Notes: generated by a model from the sequence alone, not told the origin. Shown: positions 34,306-42,346, numbered from the stretch's first letter. The stretch is DNA of 64,000 bases from VRUE01 sp963753585 (GCA_963753585.1 CAVWCU010000001.1:248001-312000); one strand, 5' to 3'. Made by a program: numbers and translations.

Positions 34306-34329
34306 CTGGCATCGCGGTAAAACTGGGGT

Positions 34330-34980
34330 ATGCACAATCCCCTGAGGTCCGAGGCTGACGCGTTCAAGTGGGTGGTCGTGATCGGAGGGGGAGCCGTGTC
34401 GGTGATCGGGTTGACGCTGCTGACCCGCCCGGTCGTCGGGGTAGTGTGGGCGGCGCTTTTGATCGGTTTCGGCGCCGGGGTCGCCTACCGCAATTCCCGC
34501 GGGTCCCTGCCGCGGAGCGTTGCCCTCACCCGTGGGAAAGACGGCAAGCACCGGATGCTCGTGGTGGCCAACGAGACGGTCGAGGGGGAGGCGCTGCTGG
34601 AGGAGATCCGCGGCCGCTGCAAGGGGCGGGACTGCGAGATCCTCATCGTCACCCCGGCCTTGACCGGCTCGCGCGCCTCGCACTGGGCATCGGACGTCGA
34701 CGAGGCGATCGAGCTGGCCCGGCAGCGGATGGAGCTCTCGCTGATCGCGATCGGGCGGCTGGGGCTGAAGGCGAGGGGGGAAATCGGCGACTCCGATCCG
34801 AACGTGGCGATCGAGGACGCGCTGCGGGTCTTCCCGGCCGACGAGATCGTCATCTCCACCCACCCGCCGCACCGCTCCCGCTGGCTCGAGCGGGGGGTGG
34901 TCGACCGCGCCCGCGAGCAGATCGACCTGCCGATCAGCCACGTCGTGGTCGACCTCGTGGCTGACCGCGCAACTTCGTGA
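34330..34980 (+). CDS. Membrane-anchored universal-stress-like protein
   Basis: A 216-residue protein with two N-terminal membrane spans (VVVIGGGAVSVIGLTLL and VGVVWAALLIGFGAGVAY) and a cytoplasmic alpha/beta domain (MLVVANETVEGEALLEEI, DCEILIVTPALTG, EIVISTHPPHRSRWLERGV). The last motif resembles the end of each half of the USP protein at 31330, so the two are probably related. Its role near the oxidase genes is unknown. Confidence 0.75.
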   Translation: MHNPLRSEADAFKWVVVIGGGAVSVIGLTLLTRPVVGVVWAALLIGFGAGVAYRNSRGSLPRSVALTRGKDGKHRMLVVANETVEGEALLEEIRGRCKGRDCEILIVTPALTGSRASHWASDVDEAIELARQRMELSLIAIGRLGLKARGEIGDSDPNVAIEDALRVFPADEIVISTHPPHRSRWLERGVVDRAREQIDLPISHVVVDLVADRATS

Positions 34981-35069
34981 CAATTTTGTTGCTGGATCGC
35001 AATGTTGAGCGCTTCGATGTTCGCGGCGATGCTGGGTCTCGTAGCCACCCAGCTCTGGATCATCGTCAC

Positions 35070-36032
35070 TCAGCTCTGAGTCAGCGCCGGAATCGTTGCC
35101 TCGGCCGTCTCGGCCTGGGCCATGGGCTCGGATCGCGGTTCCAGGCGCCCCGCGGTCGCGACGCTCCACAGCATCGCCTGCCAGGTGGCGGTGGCGAGGG
35201 CCACATGGAGCCAGACGATGCCCGCCGGCAGCTCCAGGGCCCACTGCAGGCCGCCTACGCCCCCCTGGAGGGCGAGCAGGCCGATCACGGCGCCGAGGGG
35301 TCTGACGGCTCTCCTGTCGCCCCCTGGGCGGCGCAGGAGGAGCCAGACGGCGATCGTGGCAAGGCCGAACACGGCGGCGATCGCCGAGTGGCGCTGCACG
35401 ACCCACTCCAGCGTCCCCGTCCCCTCGAACTCGAAGCGGTGGACCAGCTGCCCCTCGTGGGCGCCGGCGTGGGGACCGGAGGCGGTGGCGATCGTGCCGG
35501 CGAGGATCGTCAGCTGACCGAGCGGGATCAGGGCCCGCACCGCCCAGACGCCGAGGCGGTCGTTCGAGCGCCGTCGCTCCCGCGGCTCGTAGCGAGCGCA
35601 CCAGGCGAGGGCGAAGGAGGCGTCGAGCAGCAGCATCGAGAGGATGAAGTGGCTCATCACCAGGCCGGGGGCGAGGTGGTACTTGACCACCAGGGCGCCG
35701 AGGATCGCCTGGCCGATCACGCCAAGGGGCAGCAGTGCCCCGAAGAACGCGAGGTGGCCGCGGAAGGGACGGCGGAACCAGGCGAGGACGCTGGCGGCGA
35801 TCACGGCGAGGCCGACGAAACCGGTGAGCAGCCGGTTGCCGTACTCGATCACCGCGTGCGTGTCGAGCGGCGGCACCGTCCCCCCGTAGCATTTTGGCCA
35901 GTCGGGGCAGCCGAGGCCCGAGCCGGTCAGCCGCACGGCGGCGCCGGTCAGCACGATCAGCGAGAGTGCGGCGAGGGCGACCAGGGCGACCTTGGCGTAC
36001 AGCTCGGGAGTGATGCGGAGGCGCTCGCGCAT
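35070..36032 (-). CDS. ctaA: Heme A synthase
   Basis: Oxidises the C8 methyl of heme O to make heme A for the aa3 oxidase. It has 320 residues and eight membrane spans. The first half shows the Cys pair GLGCPDWPKCYGG, EYGNRLLTGFVGL and the His in MSHFILSMLLLDAS; the second half has VHRFEFEG (His), VQRHSAIAAVFGL and WLHVALATATWQAML. The four conserved His and the extracytoplasmic Cys pair are present. It follows the cytochrome c gene on the - strand with a ~50-base gap. Confidence 0.95.
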   Translation of the reverse strand: MRERLRITPELYAKVALVALAALSLIVLTGAAVRLTGSGLGCPDWPKCYGGTVPPLDTHAVIEYGNRLLTGFVGLAVIAASVLAWFRRPFRGHLAFFGALLPLGVIGQAILGALVVKYHLAPGLVMSHFILSMLLLDASFALAWCARYEPRERRRSNDRLGVWAVRALIPLGQLTILAGTIATASGPHAGAHEGQLVHRFEFEGTGTLEWVVQRHSAIAAVFGLATIAVWLLLRRPGGDRRAVRPLGAVIGLLALQGGVGGLQWALELPAGIVWLHVALATATWQAMLWSVATAGRLEPRSEPMAQAETAEATIPALTQS

Positions 36033-36081
36033 GTTGCCTCAGCGGATGATGCCAGCGCCAACCGGGCGGTCGCTGGAGGGA

Positions 36082-36783
36082 TCAGCCTTTGCTGTTCCCG
36101 CCGCCTTTGCCGCTCGTCGATTCGAGCAGGTACTGGACCAGGTCTTCGAGTTCTTTCGGGCTCAGCATCTGCGCGTAGTTGGCGGGCATCACGTTGGGCG
36201 GATAGCCCTTGGCGATGACTTTGTTGGGGTCGACGATCGACTCGTCGATCGTCGCGGCGCCCTGGCCGGTTAGGACTTCGTCGAGGTTGGGCCCGGTCAC
36301 ACCGCCCGATTTGGCGGCGGCCAGCGTGTGGCAACCCCCACAGCCGTTGTTGGCGAACACCTGGGCACCGGGCCCGCCAGGGACCTTGGGCGGTGCGGCG
36401 CCGGGAACGCCGGCGTAGAGCGCGACGTAGGCAGCCACGTCCTGGAGGTCCTGACCGCTGACCAGGTCGGCGGGCATCGAGACCGCCGGGTTGGCGTTGC
36501 TCGGCCTGGGGAACTCGACCTGCGCTTCGACCACGCCCTTGACCGTCGAGTCGTTCTCGCCGACGGCGCGAGCCGCGGCGAAGGCGTCGTCGAGGTCGGG
36601 ACCGATCTGAGCCGTCGTCCCGGCCTGCGCCATCGCGTGGCAGGTGCCGCACTTCTGTATGAAGAGGGCGCGGCCCCTTTCGGGGTCGGCGTCGCTGGTG
36701 CCGCAGCCGGAAGCCGGCAGCGCCACGGCCGCGACGGCGGCGAGGGCGAGCAAAAGGCGGATGGCGGTCGAGAGCTTGGGCAT
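36082..36783 (-). CDS. Di-heme cytochrome c lipoprotein
   Basis: About 233 residues with a lipoprotein signal (LLALAAVAAVALPASGC; lipobox Cys) and two class I cytochrome c domains. Heme sites are CGTCH and CGGCH, with distal Met candidates in AVSMPADLVSG and NVMPANYAQML. A linker GVPGAAPPKVPGGPG separates them. It likely feeds electrons to the CuA site of the ctaCDE oxidase from the outer membrane face. The ATG at 36783 fits; a TTG nine bases upstream is possible. Confidence 0.9.
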   Translation of the reverse strand: MPKLSTAIRLLLALAAVAAVALPASGCGTSDADPERGRALFIQKCGTCHAMAQAGTTAQIGPDLDDAFAAARAVGENDSTVKGVVEAQVEFPRPSNANPAVSMPADLVSGQDLQDVAAYVALYAGVPGAAPPKVPGGPGAQVFANNGCGGCHTLAAAKSGGVTGPNLDEVLTGQGAATIDESIVDPNKVIAKGYPPNVMPANYAQMLSPKELEDLVQYLLESTSGKGGGNSKG

Positions 36784-36909
36784 ACGGCGCAAAGCGCGCC
36801 GGAGTCTATATGCCTGGGTCCCGCGAAAGCCGCCTTGCGCGGGTGCGGGCGTCGGGTACGCTTGAGACGATCCTCACTAGTTCGCGAACCCACAGAGGGG
36901 AGGCATCGG

Positions 36910-37311
36910 ATGCAGGTACGGGAAGGCATGTCGGACGTGGTCCTCACGGTCGGGCCATCGCACACTCTGCGCGATGCGGCGACGATGATGGCTGAGAAAG
37001 GGATCGGCGCCGCGTTGGTCGCCGACGACGAGACCCCGATCCCGCGCATCCTCACCGAGCGCGACATCCTGCTCTCCTTGGGCAACGGCGAGGACCCCGA
37101 TTCCGAGCGCGTCGCCGATCACATGAGCGACAGCGTGATCGCCGCCTCGCCGGACTGGAGCCTCGAGCACGCCGCGGCGGAGATGTCGCGCCGCGGGATT
37201 CGCCACCTGGTCGTCTACGACGGGCCCGAGCTGGTCGGGGTGCTCTCGATGCGCGACATCGTCAGGGTCTGGACATCGGAGGGCGCCACCTCCGGAATGT
37301 CGCCGGACTGA
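36910..37311 (+). CDS. Two-CBS-domain protein
   Basis: A 133-residue CBS pair: MQVREGMSDVVLTVGPSHTL, GIGAALVADDETPIPRILTERDIL and GIRHLVVYDGPELVGVLSMRDIV. It is a likely nucleotide sensor with unknown target. A purine-rich GAGGGGAGG lies just upstream of the ATG and a TACGCT -10-like box about 50 bases upstream. Downstream is composite repeat A2, which separates it from convergent oxidase-type genes. Confidence 0.87.
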   Translation: MQVREGMSDVVLTVGPSHTLRDAATMMAEKGIGAALVADDETPIPRILTERDILLSLGNGEDPDSERVADHMSDSVIAASPDWSLEHAAAEMSRRGIRHLVVYDGPELVGVLSMRDIVRVWTSEGATSGMSPD

Positions 37312-37330
37312 CTGCCGACCCTATGACCGG

Positions 37331-37402
37331 GGAGGGCCATCGGGGGTCCCTCCCCAGGCCGCTTCGCGGGAGTTCCTGGGGAGGGACCCCCGATGGCCCT
37401 CC
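37331..37402. repeat. Palindromic hairpin A2a (subfamily 1)
   Basis: Perfect 28-bp arms 37331-37358 and 37375-37402 around the loop CCGCTTCGCGGGAGTT, identical to the loop of A1 at 6259-6274. Stem changes relative to A1 are matched on both arms. Confidence 0.94.
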
Positions 37403-37521
37403 GAGTGGCACAGCTCTCGGAAAGGCTTGAGCTGCGACTCGGTGTCAAGGTCCCCAAGCTTCAGGTCCCAAGCAGGGGATGCGCGTCGAGAAGCGGATTT
37501 CGAAGCTTTTCCGCTGTGGAA
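37403..37521. repeat. Spacer module of composite repeat A2
   Basis: Contains GGTCCCCAAGCTTCAGG and a TTCGAAGCTTTTCCGCTGTG / GAAGGGATGCC block corresponding to blocks at 6350-6410 and, inverted, at 48255-48290. It joins a subfamily-1 hairpin to a subfamily-2 hairpin. No coding potential seen. Confidence 0.7.
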
Positions 37522-37597
37522 GGGATGCCGGCGCCCCTCCCCAAAACACTCAAGCGAGGCTCCTGCCGAGCGTTTTGGGGAGGGGCGCCGGCATCCC
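37522..37597. repeat. Palindromic hairpin A2b (subfamily 2)
   Basis: 30-bp arms 37522-37551 and 37568-37597 with one mismatch, around the 16-nt loop AAGCGAGGCTCCTGCC. The same loop (one base different) occurs at 48459-48474 and, inverted, at 48214-48229. It ends 13 bases before the next gene's stop codon. Confidence 0.94.
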
Positions 37598-37609
37598 CCA
37601 AACAACCCG

Positions 37610-37903
37610 CTAGCGCTTCGAAGGGCTGATCTGTTCGACCGGCAGCACTGCGCCGCGGACGTGCTGCTTACGCGGCAGGCGGTAGTAGTCGCGGATCGAG
37701 CCCTTGACCATCGCCCGGAGGGCGAAGAGGGCGATCACGCCGCCGATGATCGAGTAGATCCAGCCGCGGACCATGAATCCCTCGGCGAAGATGCCGCACA
37801 CGGTCAGGGCCAGGGCGAAGGCGAAGATCGCCGGTGCCCACGAGGAGCTGGGCGGGTGGACCTGCTCTCCCGGCTCGGGTATGTGCCTGTGCTCGGGAGT
37901 CAT
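37610..37903 (-). CDS. Small membrane protein, oxidase subunit IV-like
   Basis: A 97-residue protein with two membrane spans (APAIFAFALALTVCGIFAEGF and GWIYSIIGGVIALFALRAMV) and a basic C-terminal tail (IRDYYRLPRKQHV). The layout fits actinobacterial cytochrome c oxidase subunit IV or a similar accessory. The start overlaps the stop of the 37-residue gene upstream (ATGA), and both lie downstream of ctaB. Confidence 0.68.
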   Translation of the reverse strand: MTPEHRHIPEPGEQVHPPSSSWAPAIFAFALALTVCGIFAEGFMVRGWIYSIIGGVIALFALRAMVKGSIRDYYRLPRKQHVRGAVLPVEQISPSKR

Positions 37904-38013
37904 GAGGCGACGTAGAGGACCGCCACCAGGAAGCTGAGGGCGAATACAGCCGTGGCGATGCCACCGGCGAGGAGGCCGGCGGAGATGCTCGATCTTGCTG
38001 TCTCGCGGTCCAC
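37900..38013 (-). CDS. 37-residue single-span membrane protein
   Basis: A GTG-started frame beginning VDRETARSSI and containing one clear membrane helix (AGLLAGGIATAVFALSFLVA), ending VLYVAS. It lies in the otherwise unexplained gap between ctaB and the subunit IV-like gene and its TGA overlaps that gene's ATG. Size and position resemble tiny subunits of respiratory oxidases. Identified by reading the gap, so expression is unproven. Confidence 0.6.
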   Translation of the reverse strand: MDRETARSSISAGLLAGGIATAVFALSFLVAVLYVAS

Positions 38014-38026
38014 GCCCGGATTTCTA

Positions 38027-38923
38027 CTAGACGACGCGGTCGAGCGGCATCGCGATGAAGAGCAGCGCAAGGTAGGCGAGCGAGAAGAGGTAGGTGCGCA
38101 GCGCCCAGCGCCGGTCGGCGCTGCGCAGCAGCCGAACGGAGCAGTAGATGAAGCCCGCCCCGAGCGTCATCGAGGCGACCAGGTACTCGATGCCGAAGCC
38201 GCCGGCGCAGAAGGGGAGCTGGGTCACGGCGTAGAGGAGCACCGTGTAGAGCAGGATCTGGCGGCGGGTCTCGTCCTCGCCGCGCACCACGGGCAGCATC
38301 GGGATGCCGGCCTTGGCGTACTCGTCCTTCATCAGCAGCGAGAGGGCCCAGAAGTGGGGCGGGGTCCAGAAGAAGACGATCGCGAAGAGGTAGAAGGCGG
38401 TGCCGTCGAGCCCGCCCGTGACCGCCGCCCAGGCGACCAGCGGCGGCACGGCACCAGCTGCCCCGCCGATCACGATGTTCTGCGGTGTGCTGCGCTTGAG
38501 CCAGAGCGTGTAGACGAAGACGTAGCCGAACAGGCCCGAGATCGAGAGCGCTGCCGCCAGCGGGTTGACCGTCAGCGCCAGCAGGGTGAAGGAGGCACAG
38601 CCGAGCAGGGTCCCGAAAGCGATGGCGGCTTGGGGCGAGATCCGCCCCGCCGCAACCGGCCGGGTCGCGGTGCGGGCCATGATCCGGTCGATGTCGCGGT
38701 CGATCGCGTGGTTGATCGCGCCGGCGCCGCCGGCTGAGAGAGCGCCGCCGAGGCAGACCAGGAAGACGAGGCCGAGCGAGGGGTCGCCGGCCACGTACAT
38801 GGTCGTGATCGTGGTCAGCAGCAGCAGCGACTGCACCTTCGGCTTGGTCAGCGTCAGGTAGTCGCGCAGGACCGTCAGGGACGCTGGCCGACGCGATACC
38901 GTCGCCGCAGTCGCAGCACTCAT
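38027..38923 (-). CDS. ctaB: Protoheme IX farnesyltransferase (heme O synthase)
   Basis: A UbiA-family prenyltransferase that makes heme O, the substrate of CtaA. It has 298 residues and about nine membrane spans. The first Asp-rich motif is NHAIDRDIDRIMARTATRP and the second site is YTLWLKRSTPQNIVIGGAAG, both typical of CtaB. It lies directly downstream of the second CtaD-like gene (five-base gap). Confidence 0.95.
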   Translation of the reverse strand: MSAATAATVSRRPASLTVLRDYLTLTKPKVQSLLLLTTITTMYVAGDPSLGLVFLVCLGGALSAGGAGAINHAIDRDIDRIMARTATRPVAAGRISPQAAIAFGTLLGCASFTLLALTVNPLAAALSISGLFGYVFVYTLWLKRSTPQNIVIGGAAGAVPPLVAWAAVTGGLDGTAFYLFAIVFFWTPPHFWALSLLMKDEYAKAGIPMLPVVRGEDETRRQILLYTVLLYAVTQLPFCAGGFGIEYLVASMTLGAGFIYCSVRLLRSADRRWALRTYLFSLAYLALLFIAMPLDRVV

Positions 38924-38928
38924 CTGGG

Positions 38929-40608
38929 TCAGGCTACCGGCTGCTTCTCAGGCGCCGCAGGCTCGTCGCGACGCGTGCGGTGGCCGATCGCGTCGCGGAT
39001 GTCACGCATCGGCCGGTCGCTGCGCACGTCGGGCAGAACGTCGAAGTTGTGCGGCTCGGGGGGCGAGAGCGCGAACCACTCGAGCGAGTCGGCGCCCCAC
39101 TGGTCATGGCCGGCGCGGGCGCCGCCCGTGCGGCTGAGGATCGCGTTGACGAGCGTGAGGACGATCCCAGCCGCCAGCACGAAGGCGCCGATCGAGGCGA
39201 TCAGGTTGAGGCCGCTGACCCCAGTGCCGCTGAAGAACTTGTAGGCGTCGACGACCTCGCCGTGCTCGCCGCCGGCGAAGAAGAGCGGTACGAAGGCGAG
39301 CAGGGTGCCCAGCGCAATCGTCCAGAACGAGATCCGCGCCATCGTCTCGCCCATCGTCCGCCCGGTCAGCTTCGGGAACCAGTAGTGCAGGGCGGCAAAG
39401 CCGCCGAGGACCGCACCGCCGACGAGGGCGAAGTGGGTCGCCGCCGTGGAGTCGGTGGTGTGCTGCAGGCGCCAGGCGACCGCGACCATCGAGTGCGAGA
39501 TCTCAGAGGCGAGGCCGATCGAGATCGCCGAGATCGCGCCGAGCGCGAAGAGCAGCGGGGCGCGCATCTGCAGGGCACCGCCGATCATCGTCGCGATCAG
39601 GTTGTAGAGGACGAGGCCGAAGGGGACGATCAGCGCCAGGGACATCAGCATCGCGTAGTACATCCAGCCGATGCCGATTGGCGCGGTCAGCATGTTCTGC
39701 ATCCAGGCCAGCGTGCCGATCACGGCGATCGCGATCAGCGAGCCGACCACGACGCGGCGGCCCTGCAACGGCCTGCCGGCGAAGACAGGGACGATCTCGG
39801 CGATCGCCGCCAGGGCCGCGATCAGGATCAGCATGTAGGTGCCCGTGAAGAAGGTCCAGCTCAGGTGCTCCCAGAGCAGAGGCGCTCCGCCGGAGCCGTC
39901 GGCGAAGAAGATCCCGTCGAAGTTGCGGTCGATCAGCAGCATCGCGATCGCGCCGAGCATCACCGGGCCGATCACGAGCAGCAGCCAGGAGCAGATCGCG
40001 GCCGCCCAGGTGAAGACGGGCAGGCGGCGCCAGGCCATGCCGGGCGCGCGCAGCCTGTGCAGAGTTGCGACCAGGTTGATCGCGATCAGGACGAAGCCCA
40101 GCGTCACCAAGCCGTTGGCGGCAGCCCAGGCGTCGACCCCGTTGTTGGGCAGGAAGGCGAGCTCGGAGAGGGGCGCCAGCGGGTTGACGCCCGCCTCGGA
40201 GGGGGTGAAGAGGAAGCCCGAGTAGAGGACGGTCGCGCCGGCTATGTAGAGCCAGAGCCCGATCTGTCCGAGGCGCGGCAGGGCCGTGCCCCGCGCTCCC
40301 GCCTGCAGCGGCGCCAGGTAGTAGAAGAGGCCGAGCGCCAGCGGGATCGCGAAGAGGAAGATCGCCGTGGCGCCGTAGAGCGAGAGCATCCGGTTGAAGG
40401 TGACCGGCGTCAGGAACGTGTTCTCGGGGATCGCCAGCTGCAGGCGCATCAGCAGGAGCTCGACCAGGGCGATGAAGAGGAAGCCGAGGGAGGCGACGAT
40501 CATCGTGCGGCCGACGTCCTTGTGGTCGGCGCTGATGGCGATCTCCATCCAGCGCGGGCGGCGCCGGGGGAAGCCGTCGACGACGAGCTCGGGGCGGGCT
40601 CCGCTCAC
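38929..40608 (-). CDS. Degenerate cytochrome c oxidase subunit I paralogue (CtaD2)
   Basis: A 559-residue, 12-helix protein that is clearly a heme-copper oxidase subunit I: ISADHKDVGRTMIVASLGF at the start, HYWFPKLTGRTMGE in the middle and SLEWFALSPPEPHNFDVLP at the end. The redox ligands are mostly gone. Compared with the CtaD of this window, FSTHAVLM becomes LSLYGATA (heme a His to Tyr), YSHPAVY becomes FFTGTYM (CuB His and Tyr lost), AHHMF becomes MQNML, and AHIHFVL becomes ATHFAL (heme a3 His lost, one heme a His kept). It cannot be a normal oxidase. Overlaps CtaC2 by four bases. Confidence 0.9.
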   Translation of the reverse strand: MSGARPELVVDGFPRRRPRWMEIAISADHKDVGRTMIVASLGFLFIALVELLLMRLQLAIPENTFLTPVTFNRMLSLYGATAIFLFAIPLALGLFYYLAPLQAGARGTALPRLGQIGLWLYIAGATVLYSGFLFTPSEAGVNPLAPLSELAFLPNNGVDAWAAANGLVTLGFVLIAINLVATLHRLRAPGMAWRRLPVFTWAAAICSWLLLVIGPVMLGAIAMLLIDRNFDGIFFADGSGGAPLLWEHLSWTFFTGTYMLILIAALAAIAEIVPVFAGRPLQGRRVVVGSLIAIAVIGTLAWMQNMLTAPIGIGWMYYAMLMSLALIVPFGLVLYNLIATMIGGALQMRAPLLFALGAISAISIGLASEISHSMVAVAWRLQHTTDSTAATHFALVGGAVLGGFAALHYWFPKLTGRTMGETMARISFWTIALGTLLAFVPLFFAGGEHGEVVDAYKFFSGTGVSGLNLIASIGAFVLAAGIVLTLVNAILSRTGGARAGHDQWGADSLEWFALSPPEPHNFDVLPDVRSDRPMRDIRDAIGHRTRRDEPAAPEKQPVA

Positions 40609-41291
40609 GGTACCTCTCCCTCTTCGATCAGGCCCACGACGCGGTCCTGGGCAGACTGGATGTCGGCTTTCTGGCTCTTGAGGAAGTCTTCGTACTCCTG
40701 CGCCGAGACCACCTCGACGGCAGTGCGCATCGCGGCGTAGGCCTGGCCCGAGAAGGTTGCCGACTGGCCCTTGTAGAGGCCCTCCTCGTCAGCGCGGAAG
40801 ACGACGTGGTTCGTCTTGCCCGGAACGGCGTCGCGCTTGCCCGTCAGCTGCGGCACGTCCCAGGTGTGGATCACGTCGGTGGAGACGAGGTCGAGTTCGA
40901 CCGCGGTGTCCACCGGCACGACGAGCTTGTAATAGGAGTAGGCGGAGTTCGGGTAGTCGTAGCGCCAGAGCCACTGCTGGCCCGTCGCCTGGATCCGGAG
41001 CGGGTCCGAGCGTGCAGAGGCGAGGCCCGCCGGCCCGGTGGCCGGGGTCTCGCGCGCCTTCCCCGTATAGATAAGGCTGACGACGAAGATCGCGGCGGCG
41101 AAGACGGTGAGCAGGGCGCCGACTCGGAACTGGGTGTGCCGCCCGGTCGCCGACTCGCGAACGCCGGCGCCGCGACGGCGCAGCGCGTAGACCAGCGCGC
41201 CGTTGATTGCGACGACGACGATCGTCGCGGCGACGAAGCCGATCCAAAGCAGGGTTTCGATCTGGTCGGTGCCAGGAGAATGGGGCGCCAA
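40605..41291 (-). CDS. Degenerate cytochrome c oxidase subunit II paralogue (CtaC2)
   Basis: A 228-residue subunit II-like protein: two N-terminal membrane spans (LLWIGFVAATIVVVAINGALV and LLTVFAAAIFVVSLIY), then a cupredoxin-like domain with QQWLWRYDYPN and DVIHTWDVPQL. The CuA loop of CtaC (CTELCGFGHAAM) reads SATFSGQAYAAM here: both Cys are Ser and the His is Tyr, so CuA should not form. The TTG start is followed by MAPHSPGTDQIE. It is cotranscribed with CtaD2 and then ctaB. No third subunit III gene is present. Confidence 0.88.
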   Translation of the reverse strand: MAPHSPGTDQIETLLWIGFVAATIVVVAINGALVYALRRRGAGVRESATGRHTQFRVGALLTVFAAAIFVVSLIYTGKARETPATGPAGLASARSDPLRIQATGQQWLWRYDYPNSAYSYYKLVVPVDTAVELDLVSTDVIHTWDVPQLTGKRDAVPGKTNHVVFRADEEGLYKGQSATFSGQAYAAMRTAVEVVSAQEYEDFLKSQKADIQSAQDRVVGLIEEGEVP

Positions 41292-41356
41292 AGCGCGGCC
41301 ATTCTAATCACGCGCGAGGGCGCGACGCCGCGCCCGTCGTTTCGCCCAAGGCGGCT

Positions 41357-41391
41357 AGTAGGGCCTAGGCCCTACTGGGGCTCCATATACT
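41357..41391 (+). promoter_or_regulatory. PAP2-gene promoter with a 20-bp palindromic operator
   Basis: AGTAGGGCCTAGGCCCTACT (41357-41376) is a perfect 20-bp palindrome. Ten bases further is TATACT (41386-41391), a good -10 box, with the ATG at 41402, so the palindrome covers the -35 region and the mRNA would have almost no leader. A dimeric repressor or activator site is the simplest reading. It also lies in front of the divergent ctaC2 gene (start 41291). Confidence 0.6.
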
Positions 41392-41401
41392 CGCCGACCC
41401 T

Positions 41402-42346
41402 ATGCGCAGGCGATCCCGGTCATCTCCGGCGCTTCGCGCGGCCCTGCGCGCCGGGGCCGCCGGCGCAGTCGCCGCCGCAGTCGCCGTGCCGCTGCTGCGC
41501 AGGCGCCTGCGGGTGCCTGCCGGAGTGACGATCGCGAGCTGCGCCGCCGGCCCGCTGGCGCTTGCCGTCCTCTACCCCCGCTCGCACAAGCGCGACGTTG
41601 CGCTCTTCGCGATGCAGATGTGGGCCTTCACGATGGTGCACGAGCTGCCCTACGACGATCCCGAGCGGCTGCGCCGCCGGCTGCGCACCCGCTACCCGAT
41701 CGCGGTCGACCGCGCGATCGGGTTCGGCCGGCTCCCCAACGTCCGCCTCCAGCGCGCCCTGGCCCGCTTCCGTCGCGTCGACTCGCTCGATCGTGTTCTC
41801 ACCTGGGTGCACTGGCTCTGGTTCCTCGAGCCCTACATCGCCCTGATCTGGATCCTCCTGCGCCACCCGGAGCGCTTCCCGCGGGCGGCTCGCCAGATGG
41901 CGGCGGTCTTCGACCTCGGCTGCGTCGGCTACTTCGCGGCGCCGACGGCGCCGCCGTGGTGGGCCTCCGAGCAGGGGCTGACCGGGGAAGAGGTGCGCCG
42001 GATCATGGTCGGCGTCGGCGAGGAGACCTGGGGCTCGGCCTGGCCGGCGATGTACGGGGCGCTCGGGGGCAACCCGTGGGCGGCGATGCCCTCGCTGCAC
42101 TTCGCCACCTCGACGATGGCCGCGATCTCGCTCTCCGAAGCGGGCCGGGTCGAGGGCGCGCTCGGGTGGGGCTACGCGACGGCGCTCGGCTTCGGGCTCG
42201 TCTACCTGGGCGAGCACTACGTCACCGACCTGCTGGCCGGAGCCGGCCTCGTCGCCACCGTGCGGCGTGGCGAGCCGCTCGCCGAACCGGCCGTCCACGC
42301 GGTGAATCGAGGCCTGCGCCGCTTGGAGCGCCTCGCTACCGGGTAG
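41402..42346 (+). CDS. PAP2-superfamily phosphatase / inositolphosphotransferase-like membrane enzyme
   Basis: A 314-residue membrane protein. Catalytic motifs of the PAP2 fold are visible near the C-terminus: AAMPSLHFATSTM (SxxH) and GEHYVTDLLAG (second His and Asp). The upstream part (WVHWLWFLEPYIALIW) resembles the AUR1-like branch, which moves phosphoinositol or phosphate head groups between lipids. About six membrane spans. It starts from a promoter with a 20-bp palindrome and is followed 11 bases later by a flippase-like gene, suggesting joint work on envelope lipids. Confidence 0.82.
   Translation: MRRRSRSSPALRAALRAGAAGAVAAAVAVPLLRRRLRVPAGVTIASCAAGPLALAVLYPRSHKRDVALFAMQMWAFTMVHELPYDDPERLRRRLRTRYPIAVDRAIGFGRLPNVRLQRALARFRRVDSLDRVLTWVHWLWFLEPYIALIWILLRHPERFPRAARQMAAVFDLGCVGYFAAPTAPPWWASEQGLTGEEVRRIMVGVGEETWGSAWPAMYGALGGNPWAAMPSLHFATSTMAAISLSEAGRVEGALGWGYATALGFGLVYLGEHYVTDLLAGAGLVATVRRGEPLAEPAVHAVNRGLRRLERLATG

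Noticed and set aside
38980..40740. A 586-residue + strand frame opposite CtaD2
   Set aside because: Asp/Arg/Glu-rich shadow typical of antisense to membrane genes in GC-rich DNA.
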